A DNA stretch of 11,630 nt from PWQG01 sp051747985. Lineage in GTDB: Bacteria; Pseudomonadota; Gammaproteobacteria; Pseudomonadales; Pseudohongiellaceae. How positions within the stretch are numbered: the stretch's first letter is position 1; every line of letters begins with the position of its first letter. This document shows positions 1-6,392 of this stretch, piece after piece. Under the pieces are notes generated by a model. The model was not told the origin of the DNA, ran no database searches, and was given only the letters and a program-made list of their open reading frames with translations. The stretch lies in NCBI GenBank assembly GCA_051747985.1, contig JBNJGU010000083.1:1-11630 (forward strand), read 5' to 3'. The position numbers and the translations under genes are program-made.

Positions 1-465
1 GGCAATCGTTTCCACGAACACCATGCGTGTGTTGTGCTGTATGGCGGCTTCCACATTGGCCACGTCCGTGGGATCCACGAAGGTCACCTCGATACCCAGG
101 CGTTGGAAACTGCCCAGCAGACTGTTAGTGTTGCCGAAAAGGTAGGCGGTGGAAACGATGTGGTCCCCGGCGTTGAGCAGGGAGAACAGCGTGGAACCGA
201 TCGCGGCCATGCCGGTGGCCAACGCCAGAGTCTCCCGCCCATGTTCCATCCACGTGATACGTTGCTGCAATGCGGAGACGGTGGGATTCATCTGCCGACC
301 GTAGTTGTAGCCGGCGAGGCGGCCCTGGAAAACGGCGGCCAGGTCACGGGCATCCTCGTAGCCGTAGGCAACGGAGGTGTGAATCGCCTTGTGCAACACG
401 CCGTGCTCCGGATGATCCCGGCGATCGGAATGCAGGTTGGTGGTGTCAAATTGGTGTCTGTTCAT
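1..465 (-). CDS. Cys/Met-metabolism PLP-dependent enzyme (cystathionine gamma-synthase / O-acetylhomoserine sulfhydrylase family), N-terminal part
   Basis: This is the first 155 residues of a fold-type I PLP enzyme; the rest lies beyond the left edge, so no stop codon is visible. Family members catalyse gamma-replacement or elimination on O-acyl-homoserine or cystathionine in the cytoplasm, in methionine/cysteine metabolism. Visible landmarks are the Y-G-R motif at Y55-G56-R57 followed by NPT (Tyr and Arg that contact the cofactor phosphate of the neighbouring subunit), the ATGM turn at 83-86 (phosphate-binding Gly-Met), and Y108 in STAYLFGNT, the tyrosine that stacks on the PLP ring. The catalytic lysine would lie outside the window. 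The ATG at 465 is chosen because GGAAG sits 6 nt upstream and the protein begins like its family. It starts 19 nt after the stop of the small membrane protein on the same strand, so co-transcription is likely. Which reaction it performs cannot be decided from the N-terminus. Confidence 0.9.
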   Translation of the reverse strand, partial: MNRHQFDTTNLHSDRRDHPEHGVLHKAIHTSVAYGYEDARDLAAVFQGRLAGYNYGRQMNPTVSALQQRITWMEHGRETLALATGMAAIGSTLFSLLNAGDHIVSTAYLFGNTNSLLGSFQRLGIEVTFVDPTDVANVEAAIQHNTRMVFVETIA

Positions 466-484
466 CGAGTCTTCCGGGCCTTCC

Positions 485-988
485 TCAGCCTTGCTTCCTG
501 TTATAGCGGCGGGCCAGCGACCCGTGGAGTTTTTCATGTATCGCCTGGATCTCGGTCAGTGCCTTGCGCAATGCTTCATCGTCTCTGTCATGCAGGCTTA
601 CGGAGAGAAACTGGCGCCTGAAACCGGCCGCTTTCTGCGTATACAGGCGCAGCGCCTTGCAAAGCGCCACTTCGTCCAGCAATCGCAGGCGGGCCTCGGC
701 CAGCGGCATATCCTCCAGCGCGGCATCCAGCTTCTGCTGTACTCGTGACAGATCGTCCCTGCCCGAACTGCCGCGGAGGCGGGCGTTGGTGGATGACTCC
801 AGCAGATCGTGGGTGGTGCCGAGCTGAAATGCCACCTCTTCCAGCAGTGCCAGGCGCCGGCCGGTCTGCTCGCGCACCGCAGCGGCGCGCGCGGCGTCGG
901 TGCGGAACAGCCAGGCTGTCCAGCCCGCGATCAGGGCACCAACCACCAGGAACCCCAGGTGGCTGGCGATCAGAATCGAACTTTCCAA
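485..988 (-). CDS. Hypothetical single-pass membrane protein with long helical cytoplasmic part
   Basis: The gene encodes 167 residues and I do not recognise the family. Residues 5-27 form one hydrophobic segment (ILIASHLGFLVVGALIAGW). It is followed at once by R29, R34 and R39, so the positive-inside rule places the C-terminal part in the cytoplasm. The rest is almost all charged helix, rich in Leu, Glu, Arg and Ala with heptad-like spacing (about 30-165), and it ends in a basic tail (RRYNRKQG). The start is an unusual TTG at 988, preceded by GGGGAA at a spacing of 5 nt. Longer in-frame starts at 1078 and 1120 overlap the upstream gene, lack a ribosome site and add a non-membrane-like leader. 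It lies 76 nt after the 433-residue membrane protein and 19 nt before the PLP enzyme on the same strand. Signal transduction or scaffolding is conceivable, but nothing in the sequence shows it. Confidence 0.72.
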   Translation of the reverse strand: MESSILIASHLGFLVVGALIAGWTAWLFRTDAARAAAVREQTGRRLALLEEVAFQLGTTHDLLESSTNARLRGSSGRDDLSRVQQKLDAALEDMPLAEARLRLLDEVALCKALRLYTQKAAGFRRQFLSVSLHDRDDEALRKALTEIQAIHEKLHGSLARRYNRKQG

Positions 989-993
989 AGCAT

Positions 994-999
994 TTCCCC
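994..999 (-). promoter_or_regulatory. Ribosome binding site that decides a TTG start
   Basis: GGGGAA on the minus strand, 5 nt before the TTG at 988. There is no in-frame ATG or GTG between this site and the hydrophobic segment of the protein. The nearby ATG at 993 is out of frame and reaches a stop after seven codons. Confidence 0.5.
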
Positions 1000-1020
1000 A
1001 CGATGAATTGACAGGGCGGA

Positions 1021-1026
1021 AGTATA
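1021..1026 (-). promoter_or_regulatory. Candidate -10 element before the small membrane protein gene
   Basis: TATACT on the minus strand matches the sigma-70 -10 consensus at five of six positions and lies in the 76-nt gap after the upstream gene. The corresponding -35 position reads TTTCGG, which is poor. The element may allow separate transcription of the small membrane protein and the PLP enzyme, but the support is weak. Confidence 0.25.
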
Positions 1027-1064
1027 ACGCCTGATACCCTCCGCCGAAACTGCGCAGAGGCGGA

Positions 1065-2366
1065 TCAAGGTCCGTCATACAGCCATAGCGCGTCGATGCG
1101 CTCGTCCAGACAGGCGGCAAGGGCCCGGAATGAATCGTTGTCGGTATTGGCGGGGATATCCGTCAGAGCCTGGTCGGACCGCAAATCAGGCATGAAAAGG
1201 GTATCTTCCCGCACTGTTTCCAGTCGCCTCTGGATGGTCATGGCACTGGCATGGTTGGCGACCGACTCCGCGCCAAGCCGGATGCCGGCCCGATTTGCGG
1301 CCACATCCGCGACATTGAACCCGGACCCGTACTTGGCGTCGTGTAGTTCCTTGCTGTTGGCGATGACATCAGCCATTGCGCGACCAGTGGATGCGCTGAT
1401 GGCAGCTGAAGTCAGGAAATGGCGAGCCAGGTCCCGACGTCCACCGAGGCGGGGCGGGGTGCCGGCAGCGTCTCTGTAAGGGGAGCCGGAAGCGTCGCCG
1501 GTCAGCCGGTGCGGGTCGATACGATTGACGTACAGAGCCAGCGCCAGCAGCGCGCTGCGATTTTCCCGGATGGCATCGTGGCCGCCTTGCCCGCTGCGGC
1601 GCCGGGCACTGCCGAACAGTTGTGCCAGCCATTGGTGAAGGCCGTGGTCCGACTCTTTCTGGAGGCCGATGTCATGGGCCAGTCCGTAGTAGTGCAGCAC
1701 GCTTTCCCGCGTGACGCCATCCATCAGGGACCGACGGGCCTGTTGCTGCAGCCGCGGCAGGGCGTCAAGCTGCCATGTCACATGAATGGCCACGCCATCA
1801 TCCAGAATCTCGATCCGGCTGACCGAGTCACTCAACTCGACCAGCTGTGCGCCACCGAATCCGCGCCGTTGCGCCAGGTCCCGCAGCGCGGCGGGCAGCC
1901 AGGCGGTGATTGCCTCCGGCAGGCGCAATCCGCCGATCTGTAACTGACTCAGCACCACTGACTGGTCGTCGACCCGGACATCCGCCGACACATTGATATA
2001 GTATCGCGCCCGGCCGTTCCCGACCGGGATGCTGGCTTCGATCCGGCTCAATGGTCTGGCCGGAAGGATCTGCACGGCGACATCCCGCACTTCTGGCAGG
2101 CTCTGGAGCAGGAACGTAGCGAGGAGGTTCAGTTCCGTGGTGGTCAGCTCGATGCGCTGTTCTCCGCTGCGGCTCAGGGTCGCGGGACTCTGTTCGACAA
2201 TCAGCTGCTCTATACGGGACAGCGCGGACGCATCCAGTGTGGCCGCACCATGCACCTTCGGCTCCCTGTCCAGCAGCACCAGCATGATGGTGACTGCAGC
2301 AGCCACTGACAGGAGAATCAGCAGGAGAGGGATGATGGAGCCTCTCTCGCGGTGGGTTGACTTCAT
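1065..2366 (-). CDS. Hypothetical single-pass membrane protein, 433 residues, function unknown
   Basis: I do not recognise a named family. A basic N-terminus (MKSTHRERG) precedes one transmembrane segment at about 11-32, so most of the protein should face the periplasm. Residues 45-200 read as an alpha/beta domain that alternates charged and hydrophobic positions (for example around IELTTTELNLLATFLLQ at 72-88, and the strand-like stretches at 120-145). Residues 220-430 form a second, mainly helical region with conserved-looking blocks: ALYVNRIDP (277-285), RRDLARHFLTSAAISAS (310-326) and SGFNVADVAANRAGIRLG (348-365). The start is placed at the ATG at 2366, directly before the basic/hydrophobic leader. 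A frame extension to a TTG at 2450 would run into the divergent promoter region. No good ribosome site is visible. It is the first gene of a minus-strand series leading to the small membrane protein and the PLP enzyme, and is divergent from the lipoprotein gene. Confidence 0.8.
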   Translation of the reverse strand: MKSTHRERGSIIPLLLILLSVAAAVTIMLVLLDREPKVHGAATLDASALSRIEQLIVEQSPATLSRSGEQRIELTTTELNLLATFLLQSLPEVRDVAVQILPARPLSRIEASIPVGNGRARYYINVSADVRVDDQSVVLSQLQIGGLRLPEAITAWLPAALRDLAQRRGFGGAQLVELSDSVSRIEILDDGVAIHVTWQLDALPRLQQQARRSLMDGVTRESVLHYYGLAHDIGLQKESDHGLHQWLAQLFGSARRRSGQGGHDAIRENRSALLALALYVNRIDPHRLTGDASGSPYRDAAGTPPRLGGRRDLARHFLTSAAISASTGRAMADVIANSKELHDAKYGSGFNVADVAANRAGIRLGAESVANHASAMTIQRRLETVREDTLFMPDLRSDQALTDIPANTDNDSFRALAACLDERIDALWLYDGP

Positions 2367-2379
2367 TGGGTGCGGTGCT

Positions 2380-2407
2380 TTGCCTTGGTCGATGATGACG
2401 ATAAGAT
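2380..2407 (+). promoter_or_regulatory. Candidate sigma-70 promoter for the lipoprotein gene
   Basis: TTGCCT (2380-2385) and TAAGAT (2402-2407) are separated by 16 nt, four of six matches each. Transcription would start near 2414 and give a leader of about 40 nt. The match is only moderate, and the same spacer also serves the divergent 433-residue gene. Confidence 0.28.
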
Positions 2408-2411
2408 ATGG

Positions 2412-2427
2412 AATGATGTCAATGATG
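2412..2427. repeat. Short direct repeat AATGATG x2 in the divergent spacer
   Basis: Two copies of AATGATG (2412-2418 and 2421-2427) start 9 bp apart between the 433-residue gene and the lipoprotein gene. A related GATGATGACG lies at 2391-2400. It could be a regulator-binding site for either promoter or simple chance in a short spacer. Confidence 0.25.
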
Positions 2428-2455
2428 GCCCTGAGAGGCCGGGAGTACAAGCATC

Positions 2456-3097
2456 ATGGATCGTGGAAGAGACAGGATCGGGGCCGGCCGATGGCGGCGG
2501 ACCACATTCGCACTGGTCTCGGCAGTGACTCTGGCGTCCTGTGCGGGTGGTCAGATTGAGGAGCTGGAATCACGGCTGGCGCGGCAGGCGCAGCAGATCG
2601 AGGATCTGCGTGAGCAGACGGCAGAACAGTCCGAAGCGCTGCGCGCGGCAAGGGATGTTGCCGAGCAGGCCGAACAGAGACGGGAGGCGGCGCAGCAGCG
2701 GTTGGCGGACGAGCTTGAGCGCCTGGAAGTGGCAAGGGACGAGGCATTGCAACGTGCCCGGCGCGAGGCCGCCCGGGTCAGGGAACTGGAGAGCGCCCGG
2801 GAAAGGCTGGAGCTGGAAAGGGAGCAGGAACGCCGGGAAGCGCGCATTGACAGCCTGGAGTCTGAACTGTCATCGCTGCAGCGACGCATCGAGCGTGGTG
2901 ACCGCGCTGGTGACCGTATGCGTGACGCCATAGCGGCGGCCGAAGAACTGCTGCGGATGCTGGAAAGTGAGCAACAGAAATACGAGGATGTTGATGCCGA
3001 GGGACAGACACCAGAACCGCTCCAGCCGGAAATGATCGAGGAGCAGGAGGAACGATTGAACCGGTTGGCGCGGGAAGCCCGCTCAATGCTGGAATGA
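2456..3097 (+). CDS. Coiled-coil lipoprotein, function unknown
   Basis: The gene encodes 213 residues. A basic n-region (five Arg in residues 3-15), a hydrophobic core (FALVSAVTL) and the lipobox LASC with Cys29 mark a signal-peptidase II lipoprotein. The residue after Cys is Ala, not Asp, so sorting to the outer membrane by Lol is expected. Residues 33 to about 175 are one long, strongly charged coiled coil packed with Glu, Arg, Gln and Ala heptads. After a short Pro-containing linker (TPEPLQPEM) a second helix runs from 192 to 213. The start at 2456 is the only ATG before the signal peptide; GGGAG lies 10 nt upstream, which is slightly far. The composition resembles periplasmic spacers or tethers, but no partner-binding domain is visible. 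It is divergent from the 433-residue membrane protein and converges on the secreted protein at 3107-3685. Confidence 0.85.
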   Translation: MDRGRDRIGAGRWRRTTFALVSAVTLASCAGGQIEELESRLARQAQQIEDLREQTAEQSEALRAARDVAEQAEQRREAAQQRLADELERLEVARDEALQRARREAARVRELESARERLELEREQERREARIDSLESELSSLQRRIERGDRAGDRMRDAIAAAEELLRMLESEQQKYEDVDAEGQTPEPLQPEMIEEQEERLNRLAREARSMLE

Positions 3098-3112
3098 CTG
3101 ACTGCTTCAGTC
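3096..3112. terminator. Small hairpin between convergent genes
   Basis: GACTGA (3096-3101) and TCAGTC (3107-3112) pair perfectly around a 5-nt loop. The hairpin covers the stop codon of the lipoprotein gene (3095-3097) and that of the opposing gene (3107-3109). No T-tract follows on either strand, so intrinsic termination would be weak. Confidence 0.25.
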
Positions 3113-3685
3113 GCGGGCCAGTCGCTCGAAATGGTACATCACCCACTGTCGCTCTGAATGATGTTGGCCGTCTTCGTCGTCCCAGCGCAACTGGACTTCC
3201 CTTACACACTGGAAAATCCGGAAGGAGCGGGTGTCCTCGATGATCAGACCCCTGACCGACGGATTGAGTGTGTAGTTGGAAATTTCCTTGATACGCCAGT
3301 CTTCCTGCAGCGTCTCTTCAACGCAGTTGTTGCCGGTCAACAGCTCTACATAGTCCGTTTCTGTTTCCGCCCAGCCGCCCGCCGGTACGGCCAGATCCAT
3401 ATCCAGTTCGATATCGTCGGAACGACGGGCGTTGTCCCTGAATATCACTGATCGCAGAACCACATCCCGGTCACCGCGATTGTGTGCAACGATCCGTAGC
3501 CCATCATTGCTGTTCACTGCCCAGGCGGTCGAGTAGATCGCATACTTGACCGGATGCTCGTCAGTGCGTGGTCCCAGGGCCAGTGGGTCCTCTGAACCCT
3601 GCTGCCCGTGACTCACGACGGGCAACAGGAGCAGCAGTGCCAGCAGGCTGCCAAATCGAATTCCTGGGCGATGTGAGTACTGCAT
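3107..3685 (-). CDS. Secreted (periplasmic) protein of unknown function
   Basis: The gene encodes 192 residues. A signal peptide is clear: basic n-region (QYSHRPGIR), Leu-rich core (LLALLLLLPVV) and a likely signal-peptidase I site after SHG (residue 27). The mature part is about 165 residues, polar, and alternates in a way that suggests a beta-sandwich or similar fold (RIVAHNRGDRDVVLRSVIF at about 64-82). It carries just two cysteines, C121 and C160, which could form a disulfide in the periplasm. I do not recognise the family. The ATG at 3685 is chosen because it starts the signal peptide. A TTG at 3724 is also in frame but overlaps the candidate promoter. No good ribosome site is visible. 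Its neighbours give no functional hint beyond a loose grouping with other envelope proteins. Confidence 0.78.
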   Translation of the reverse strand: MQYSHRPGIRFGSLLALLLLLPVVSHGQQGSEDPLALGPRTDEHPVKYAIYSTAWAVNSNDGLRIVAHNRGDRDVVLRSVIFRDNARRSDDIELDMDLAVPAGGWAETETDYVELLTGNNCVEETLQEDWRIKEISNYTLNPSVRGLIIEDTRSFRIFQCVREVQLRWDDEDGQHHSERQWVMYHFERLARD

Positions 3686-3722
3686 GATGAAATACGTCCG
3701 GTTGTTGCGCTTTCCGCTCAGC

Positions 3723-3752
3723 AATAGAACACTGTTTGTGGTTCGAGTTCAA
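3723..3752 (-). promoter_or_regulatory. Candidate promoter for the secreted protein gene
   Basis: On the minus strand TTGAAC (3752-3747) and TCTATT (3728-3723) are 18 nt apart, each matching the sigma-70 consensus at four of six positions. It would start transcription near 3716, consistent with the ATG at 3685 as the translation start. Confidence 0.28.
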
Positions 3753-3787
3753 GTCCCCACGCGTGACAATCCTTGTCTTGTCCACGG

Positions 3788-3821
3788 ATCCCCGCGGTCG
3801 GCGCACCGGCCTTGCGGGGAT
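3788..3821. repeat. Very strong imperfect palindrome (14-bp stem) in the divergent spacer
   Basis: ATCCCCGC (3788-3795) pairs perfectly with GCGGGGAT (3814-3821). Inside it GGTCGG (3796-3801) pairs with CCGGCC (3806-3811), with one G-T pair, around the 4-nt loop CGCA. TT (3812-3813) bulges out. No T-run follows on either strand, so it is not a classical intrinsic terminator. It lies about 60 nt before the mrp start, just upstream of or overlapping the likely promoter. It could be a cruciform-type protein site, a REP-like element, or a leader structure if transcription starts further upstream. Confidence 0.6.
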
Positions 3822-3834
3822 GTTCAATGATCGG

Positions 3835-3849
3835 TGTTATATGGATAAT
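3835..3849 (+). promoter_or_regulatory. Candidate -10 region for the Mrp/ApbC gene
   Basis: TGTTATATGGATAAT contains two overlapping possibilities: an extended -10 (TG-T-TATATG, 3835-3843) and GATAAT (3844-3849, five of six matches). The -35 candidates are weak (TGTTCA at 3821-3826, 17 nt before GATAAT). This would give an untranslated leader of about 30 nt. Confidence 0.3.
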
Positions 3850-3872
3850 GGCCGGATATTGCAGTAGTGACC

Positions 3873-3879
3873 GGAGGGG
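3873..3879 (+). promoter_or_regulatory. Strong ribosome binding site before the GTG start of mrp
   Basis: GGAGGGG lies 4 nt before GTG at 3884 and fixes the start there. The frame stays open upstream to 3773 but encodes nothing like a DUF59 domain. Confidence 0.7.
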
Positions 3880-3883
3880 ATTT

Positions 3884-4702
3884 GTGAGCGGCCTTGACAG
3901 TATTCGACACATCATCTGTATTGCATCCGGCAAAGGCGGGGTCGGTAAATCGACCACGGCCATCAACCTGGCCGTGGCCCTGCGGCAACAGGGCTTGCGT
4001 GTCGGCTTGCTGGATGCCGACGTGTATGGCCCCAGTCAGCCGACCATGCTGGGTGTCAGGGCCGGTACCCGGCCGGTAGTACGCGACGGCAATTTCATGG
4101 AACCGGTGATGGCGCACGGTCTGGAGTCGAACTCCATGGGCTATCTGGTGGATGGCAACACCGCCATGGTCTGGCGGGCGCCGATGATTGTCGGGGCGTT
4201 CAACCAGCTGTTGAAGCAGACGCTTTGGTCGGAACTGGACTACCTGATCGTGGACATGCCGCCAGGGACCGGTGACATCCAGCTGAGCCTGTCGCAGTCC
4301 GTGCAGCTGAGTGGCGCGGTCGTGGTGACGACACCGCAGGACGTGGCGCTGCTGGATGCCAGAAAAGGCATCGAGATGTTCCGCAAGGTGAATGTGCCAT
4401 TGCTCGGGGTCGTGGAAAATATGGGAATCCATATCTGCTCCAACTGCGGCCATGCCGAAGCCATTTTCGGTGAAGGGGGAGGAGAGCAGTTGTCACGCGA
4501 CTACGGCGTGGATGTGATCGGTTCCCTGCCACTGGACCTGTCGATCCGGGAACACACCGATTCGGGTATACCGGTATTGGTGGCGGAACCTGAAGGTCAG
4601 GTTGCCGCTGCGTACCATCGGCTGGCGGACAGGTTGCGAGAGCAGGTCGAACTGTCAGGCCGCGACGATGGCATGCCGGCCGTCTCGGTCACCGATGACT
4701 GA
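3884..4702 (+). CDS. apbC: Mrp/ApbC/NBP35-family Fe-S cluster carrier ATPase, short form
   Basis: This is a 272-residue P-loop ATPase of the Mrp/ApbC (NBP35) family, which carries 4Fe-4S clusters to apo-enzymes in the cytoplasm. It has the deviant Walker A SGKGGVGKST (15-24), the switch region DADVYGPSQPTMLG (44-57), Walker B LIVDMPPGTGD (121-131) and the cluster-binding CxxC at C185-C188 (ICSNC). The GTG start is fixed by a strong ribosome site; a longer reading is unsupported. The common bacterial form is about 350-370 residues because a DUF59/MIP18-like domain precedes the ATPase. Here that domain is absent, as in some other short family members. The C-terminus extends about 20 polar residues beyond the last helix. 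The AGCS symporter gene starts 28 nt downstream on the same strand, so they may share a transcript, though no functional link is known. ParA/MinD-type function is unlikely given the CxxC. Confidence 0.95.
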   Translation: MSGLDSIRHIICIASGKGGVGKSTTAINLAVALRQQGLRVGLLDADVYGPSQPTMLGVRAGTRPVVRDGNFMEPVMAHGLESNSMGYLVDGNTAMVWRAPMIVGAFNQLLKQTLWSELDYLIVDMPPGTGDIQLSLSQSVQLSGAVVVTTPQDVALLDARKGIEMFRKVNVPLLGVVENMGIHICSNCGHAEAIFGEGGGEQLSRDYGVDVIGSLPLDLSIREHTDSGIPVLVAEPEGQVAAAYHRLADRLREQVELSGRDDGMPAVSVTDD

Positions 4703-4730
4703 CCCTCTTTCTGTACGGAGCTGATGACAC

Positions 4731-6392
4731 GTGGACAGATTCAACGAGTGGTTATTGCGATTGGACGGTGTGCTGGGTGGCGCACCCTGGTTTCCCGGTC
4801 TGCTGCTGGCGACCGGTCTGTTCTTCACCTTCTATCTGCGTTTTCCCCAGCTTCGCTATTTCCGTCACGGAGTGGCGGTGCTGCGCGGACGGTTTGATAC
4901 CGAGGGGGCACCGGGGGATATCAGTCATTTTCGGGCTTTGACCACGGCGCTGTCCGGGACCATCGGTACAGGCAACATCGGCGGGGTGGCGTTTGCCCTG
5001 TTTCTGGGAGGACCCGCCGCGCTGTTCTGGATGTGGCTGACCGCATTCTTCGGGATGGCCACCAAATTCGTGGAAGTGACTCTGTCCCACAAATACCGGG
5101 AACAATCGCCGGATGGCACGATGGCCGGTGGGCCGATGTATTTCATGGAGAAGCGGCTCAATGCACGCTGGCTTGCGGTCGTGTTTGCCATGGCGGCGAT
5201 CGCCACTTCGTTCGGCATGGGGAACTTTCCACAGATCAACAGTATCGCGGCGGCGATGGAGAGTTCCTTTGCCGTGGACCCGCTGATTACCGGTGCCCTG
5301 CTGGCGGTGGTGCTGGCGCTGGTCATCATCGGTGGCATCCGCCGGATTGCCGCCGTGGCGTCCAGGTTGGTGCCGTCCATGGCGGTGCTCTATCTGATCG
5401 GGGCCATGGCCGTCATCCTGCCCAACTTCGATAATGTGATTCCTTCCTTCGTGGCGATCTTCCGGGACGTGTTTACCGGCTCCGCTGCCGCCGGAGGGTT
5501 TCTGGGGGCCAGTATCGCCTACGCCTTCAACCGTGGAGTCAACCGGGGTCTTTTCTCCAACGAGGCCGGCCTCGGTTCCGCGGCCATCGCTCACTCTTCG
5601 GCACGGACCCGCGAACCGGTGGATGAGGGCATGGTATCATTGCTGGAGCCGTTCATAGACACCATCGTGGTCTGCACGATCACAGGACTGGTGATCCTGT
5701 CATCGGGGGTCTGGTCCGAGAAGCATCACAACACGTTTGCACGGGCTGATCTGGAACTGTTGGCTGGAGAGTACTCCGATACGGTGGCGGCGGATCGTGA
5801 AGCCTTGTTCGAACACCTTGTGGGCGGTGACACGCGTATCGTGCCATACAGCGGTGAACTCGATCTTGAGGACGGGCGGATCACGGACGAGGGCACTGTC
5901 ACGGTGATCCATGCACGGTCGGTGGCCGAGGATGTCCGGTTCTATCGGGCCGACGAACCGGTAGACGGTACACTGCGGGTCGTGGACGGTCAGCTGGCCG
6001 ACTCGTCGGTGGTGGTTGACGGGCGCTCCCTGCTGCATTCAGTGCCACTGACATCGATGGCCTTCAGTCGGGGCTGGCTGGGAGATTTCGGCCCCTACAT
6101 CATTTCTCTGGGGCTTCTGCTGTTTGCGTTTTCCACCGCCATCGCCTGGTCCTATTACGGGGATCGTTGTGTCCATTATCTGTTCGGCCCCAGGGCGGTG
6201 CTGCCCTACCGGGTGATCTACGTGGTCGGTTTCTTTCTGGCGGCGTTGGTGGATACCACCATCATCTGGAATGTGGCCGCCATCACCATGGTGCTGATGG
6301 CGGTACCCAACCTGATCGGGATTCTGCTATTGCGCAGTGAAATGCGTGACGCCGCCAGCGACTACTGGCGGCGCTTCAGCACCCGGCGCTGA
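4731..6392 (+). CDS. AGCS-family sodium:alanine/glycine symporter with an internal soluble insertion
   Basis: The 553-residue inner-membrane protein belongs to the alanine or glycine:cation symporter family, which imports small neutral amino acids with Na+. Family blocks are clear: TALSGTIGTGNIGGVAFAL (72-90), GMATKFVEVTLSHKYRE (108-124), GTMAGGPMYFME (129-140), and NRGVNRGLFSNEAGLGSAA (267-285). The last core helices appear at 455-475 (ISLGLLLFAFSTAIAWSYYG) and 495-534. Typical members are about 440-490 residues. The excess comes from residues about 329-439, a hydrophilic acidic segment between the helix ending ILSSGVW and the one starting GDFGPYIIS; the family normally has a short loop of some 20-30 residues here. 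The start is GTG at 4731 with GGAG about 10 nt upstream; an ATG at 4724 is out of frame. The gene ends 7 bp before the stop of the convergent SSS symporter. Confidence 0.93.
   Translation: MDRFNEWLLRLDGVLGGAPWFPGLLLATGLFFTFYLRFPQLRYFRHGVAVLRGRFDTEGAPGDISHFRALTTALSGTIGTGNIGGVAFALFLGGPAALFWMWLTAFFGMATKFVEVTLSHKYREQSPDGTMAGGPMYFMEKRLNARWLAVVFAMAAIATSFGMGNFPQINSIAAAMESSFAVDPLITGALLAVVLALVIIGGIRRIAAVASRLVPSMAVLYLIGAMAVILPNFDNVIPSFVAIFRDVFTGSAAAGGFLGASIAYAFNRGVNRGLFSNEAGLGSAAIAHSSARTREPVDEGMVSLLEPFIDTIVVCTITGLVILSSGVWSEKHHNTFARADLELLAGEYSDTVAADREALFEHLVGGDTRIVPYSGELDLEDGRITDEGTVTVIHARSVAEDVRFYRADEPVDGTLRVVDGQLADSSVVVDGRSLLHSVPLTSMAFSRGWLGDFGPYIISLGLLLFAFSTAIAWSYYGDRCVHYLFGPRAVLPYRVIYVVGFFLAALVDTTIIWNVAAITMVLMAVPNLIGILLLRSEMRDAASDYWRRFSTRR

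Noticed and set aside
34..621. Plus-strand open frame over the PLP enzyme gene, 195 codons
   Set aside because: The minus strand encodes an unmistakable PLP-enzyme N-terminus with YGR, ATGM and Tyr108 motifs; the plus-strand product has no recognisable features.
2417..2422. Perfect -35 hexamer TTGACA on the minus strand before the 433-residue gene
   Set aside because: No acceptable -10 hexamer occurs at 15-19 nt spacing, so it is not called as a promoter.
2367..2450. Longer start of the 433-residue membrane protein at a TTG at 2450
   Set aside because: It would add a hydrophobic leader before the basic MKSTHRERG start and fill the divergent promoter region; no ribosome site supports it.
3741..3765. 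tRNA-like T-loop (GTTCGAGTTCAAGTCC) in the mrp spacer
   Set aside because: The flanking bases do not form the T-stem, no acceptor stem, anticodon arm or CCA end can be found on either strand, so it is not a tRNA gene and too weak to call a remnant.
4752..5594. Long minus-strand open frame opposite the AGCS gene, about 280 codons
   Set aside because: Composition (Arg, Gly, His, Gln) and lack of motifs mark it as a shadow of the membrane-protein gene.
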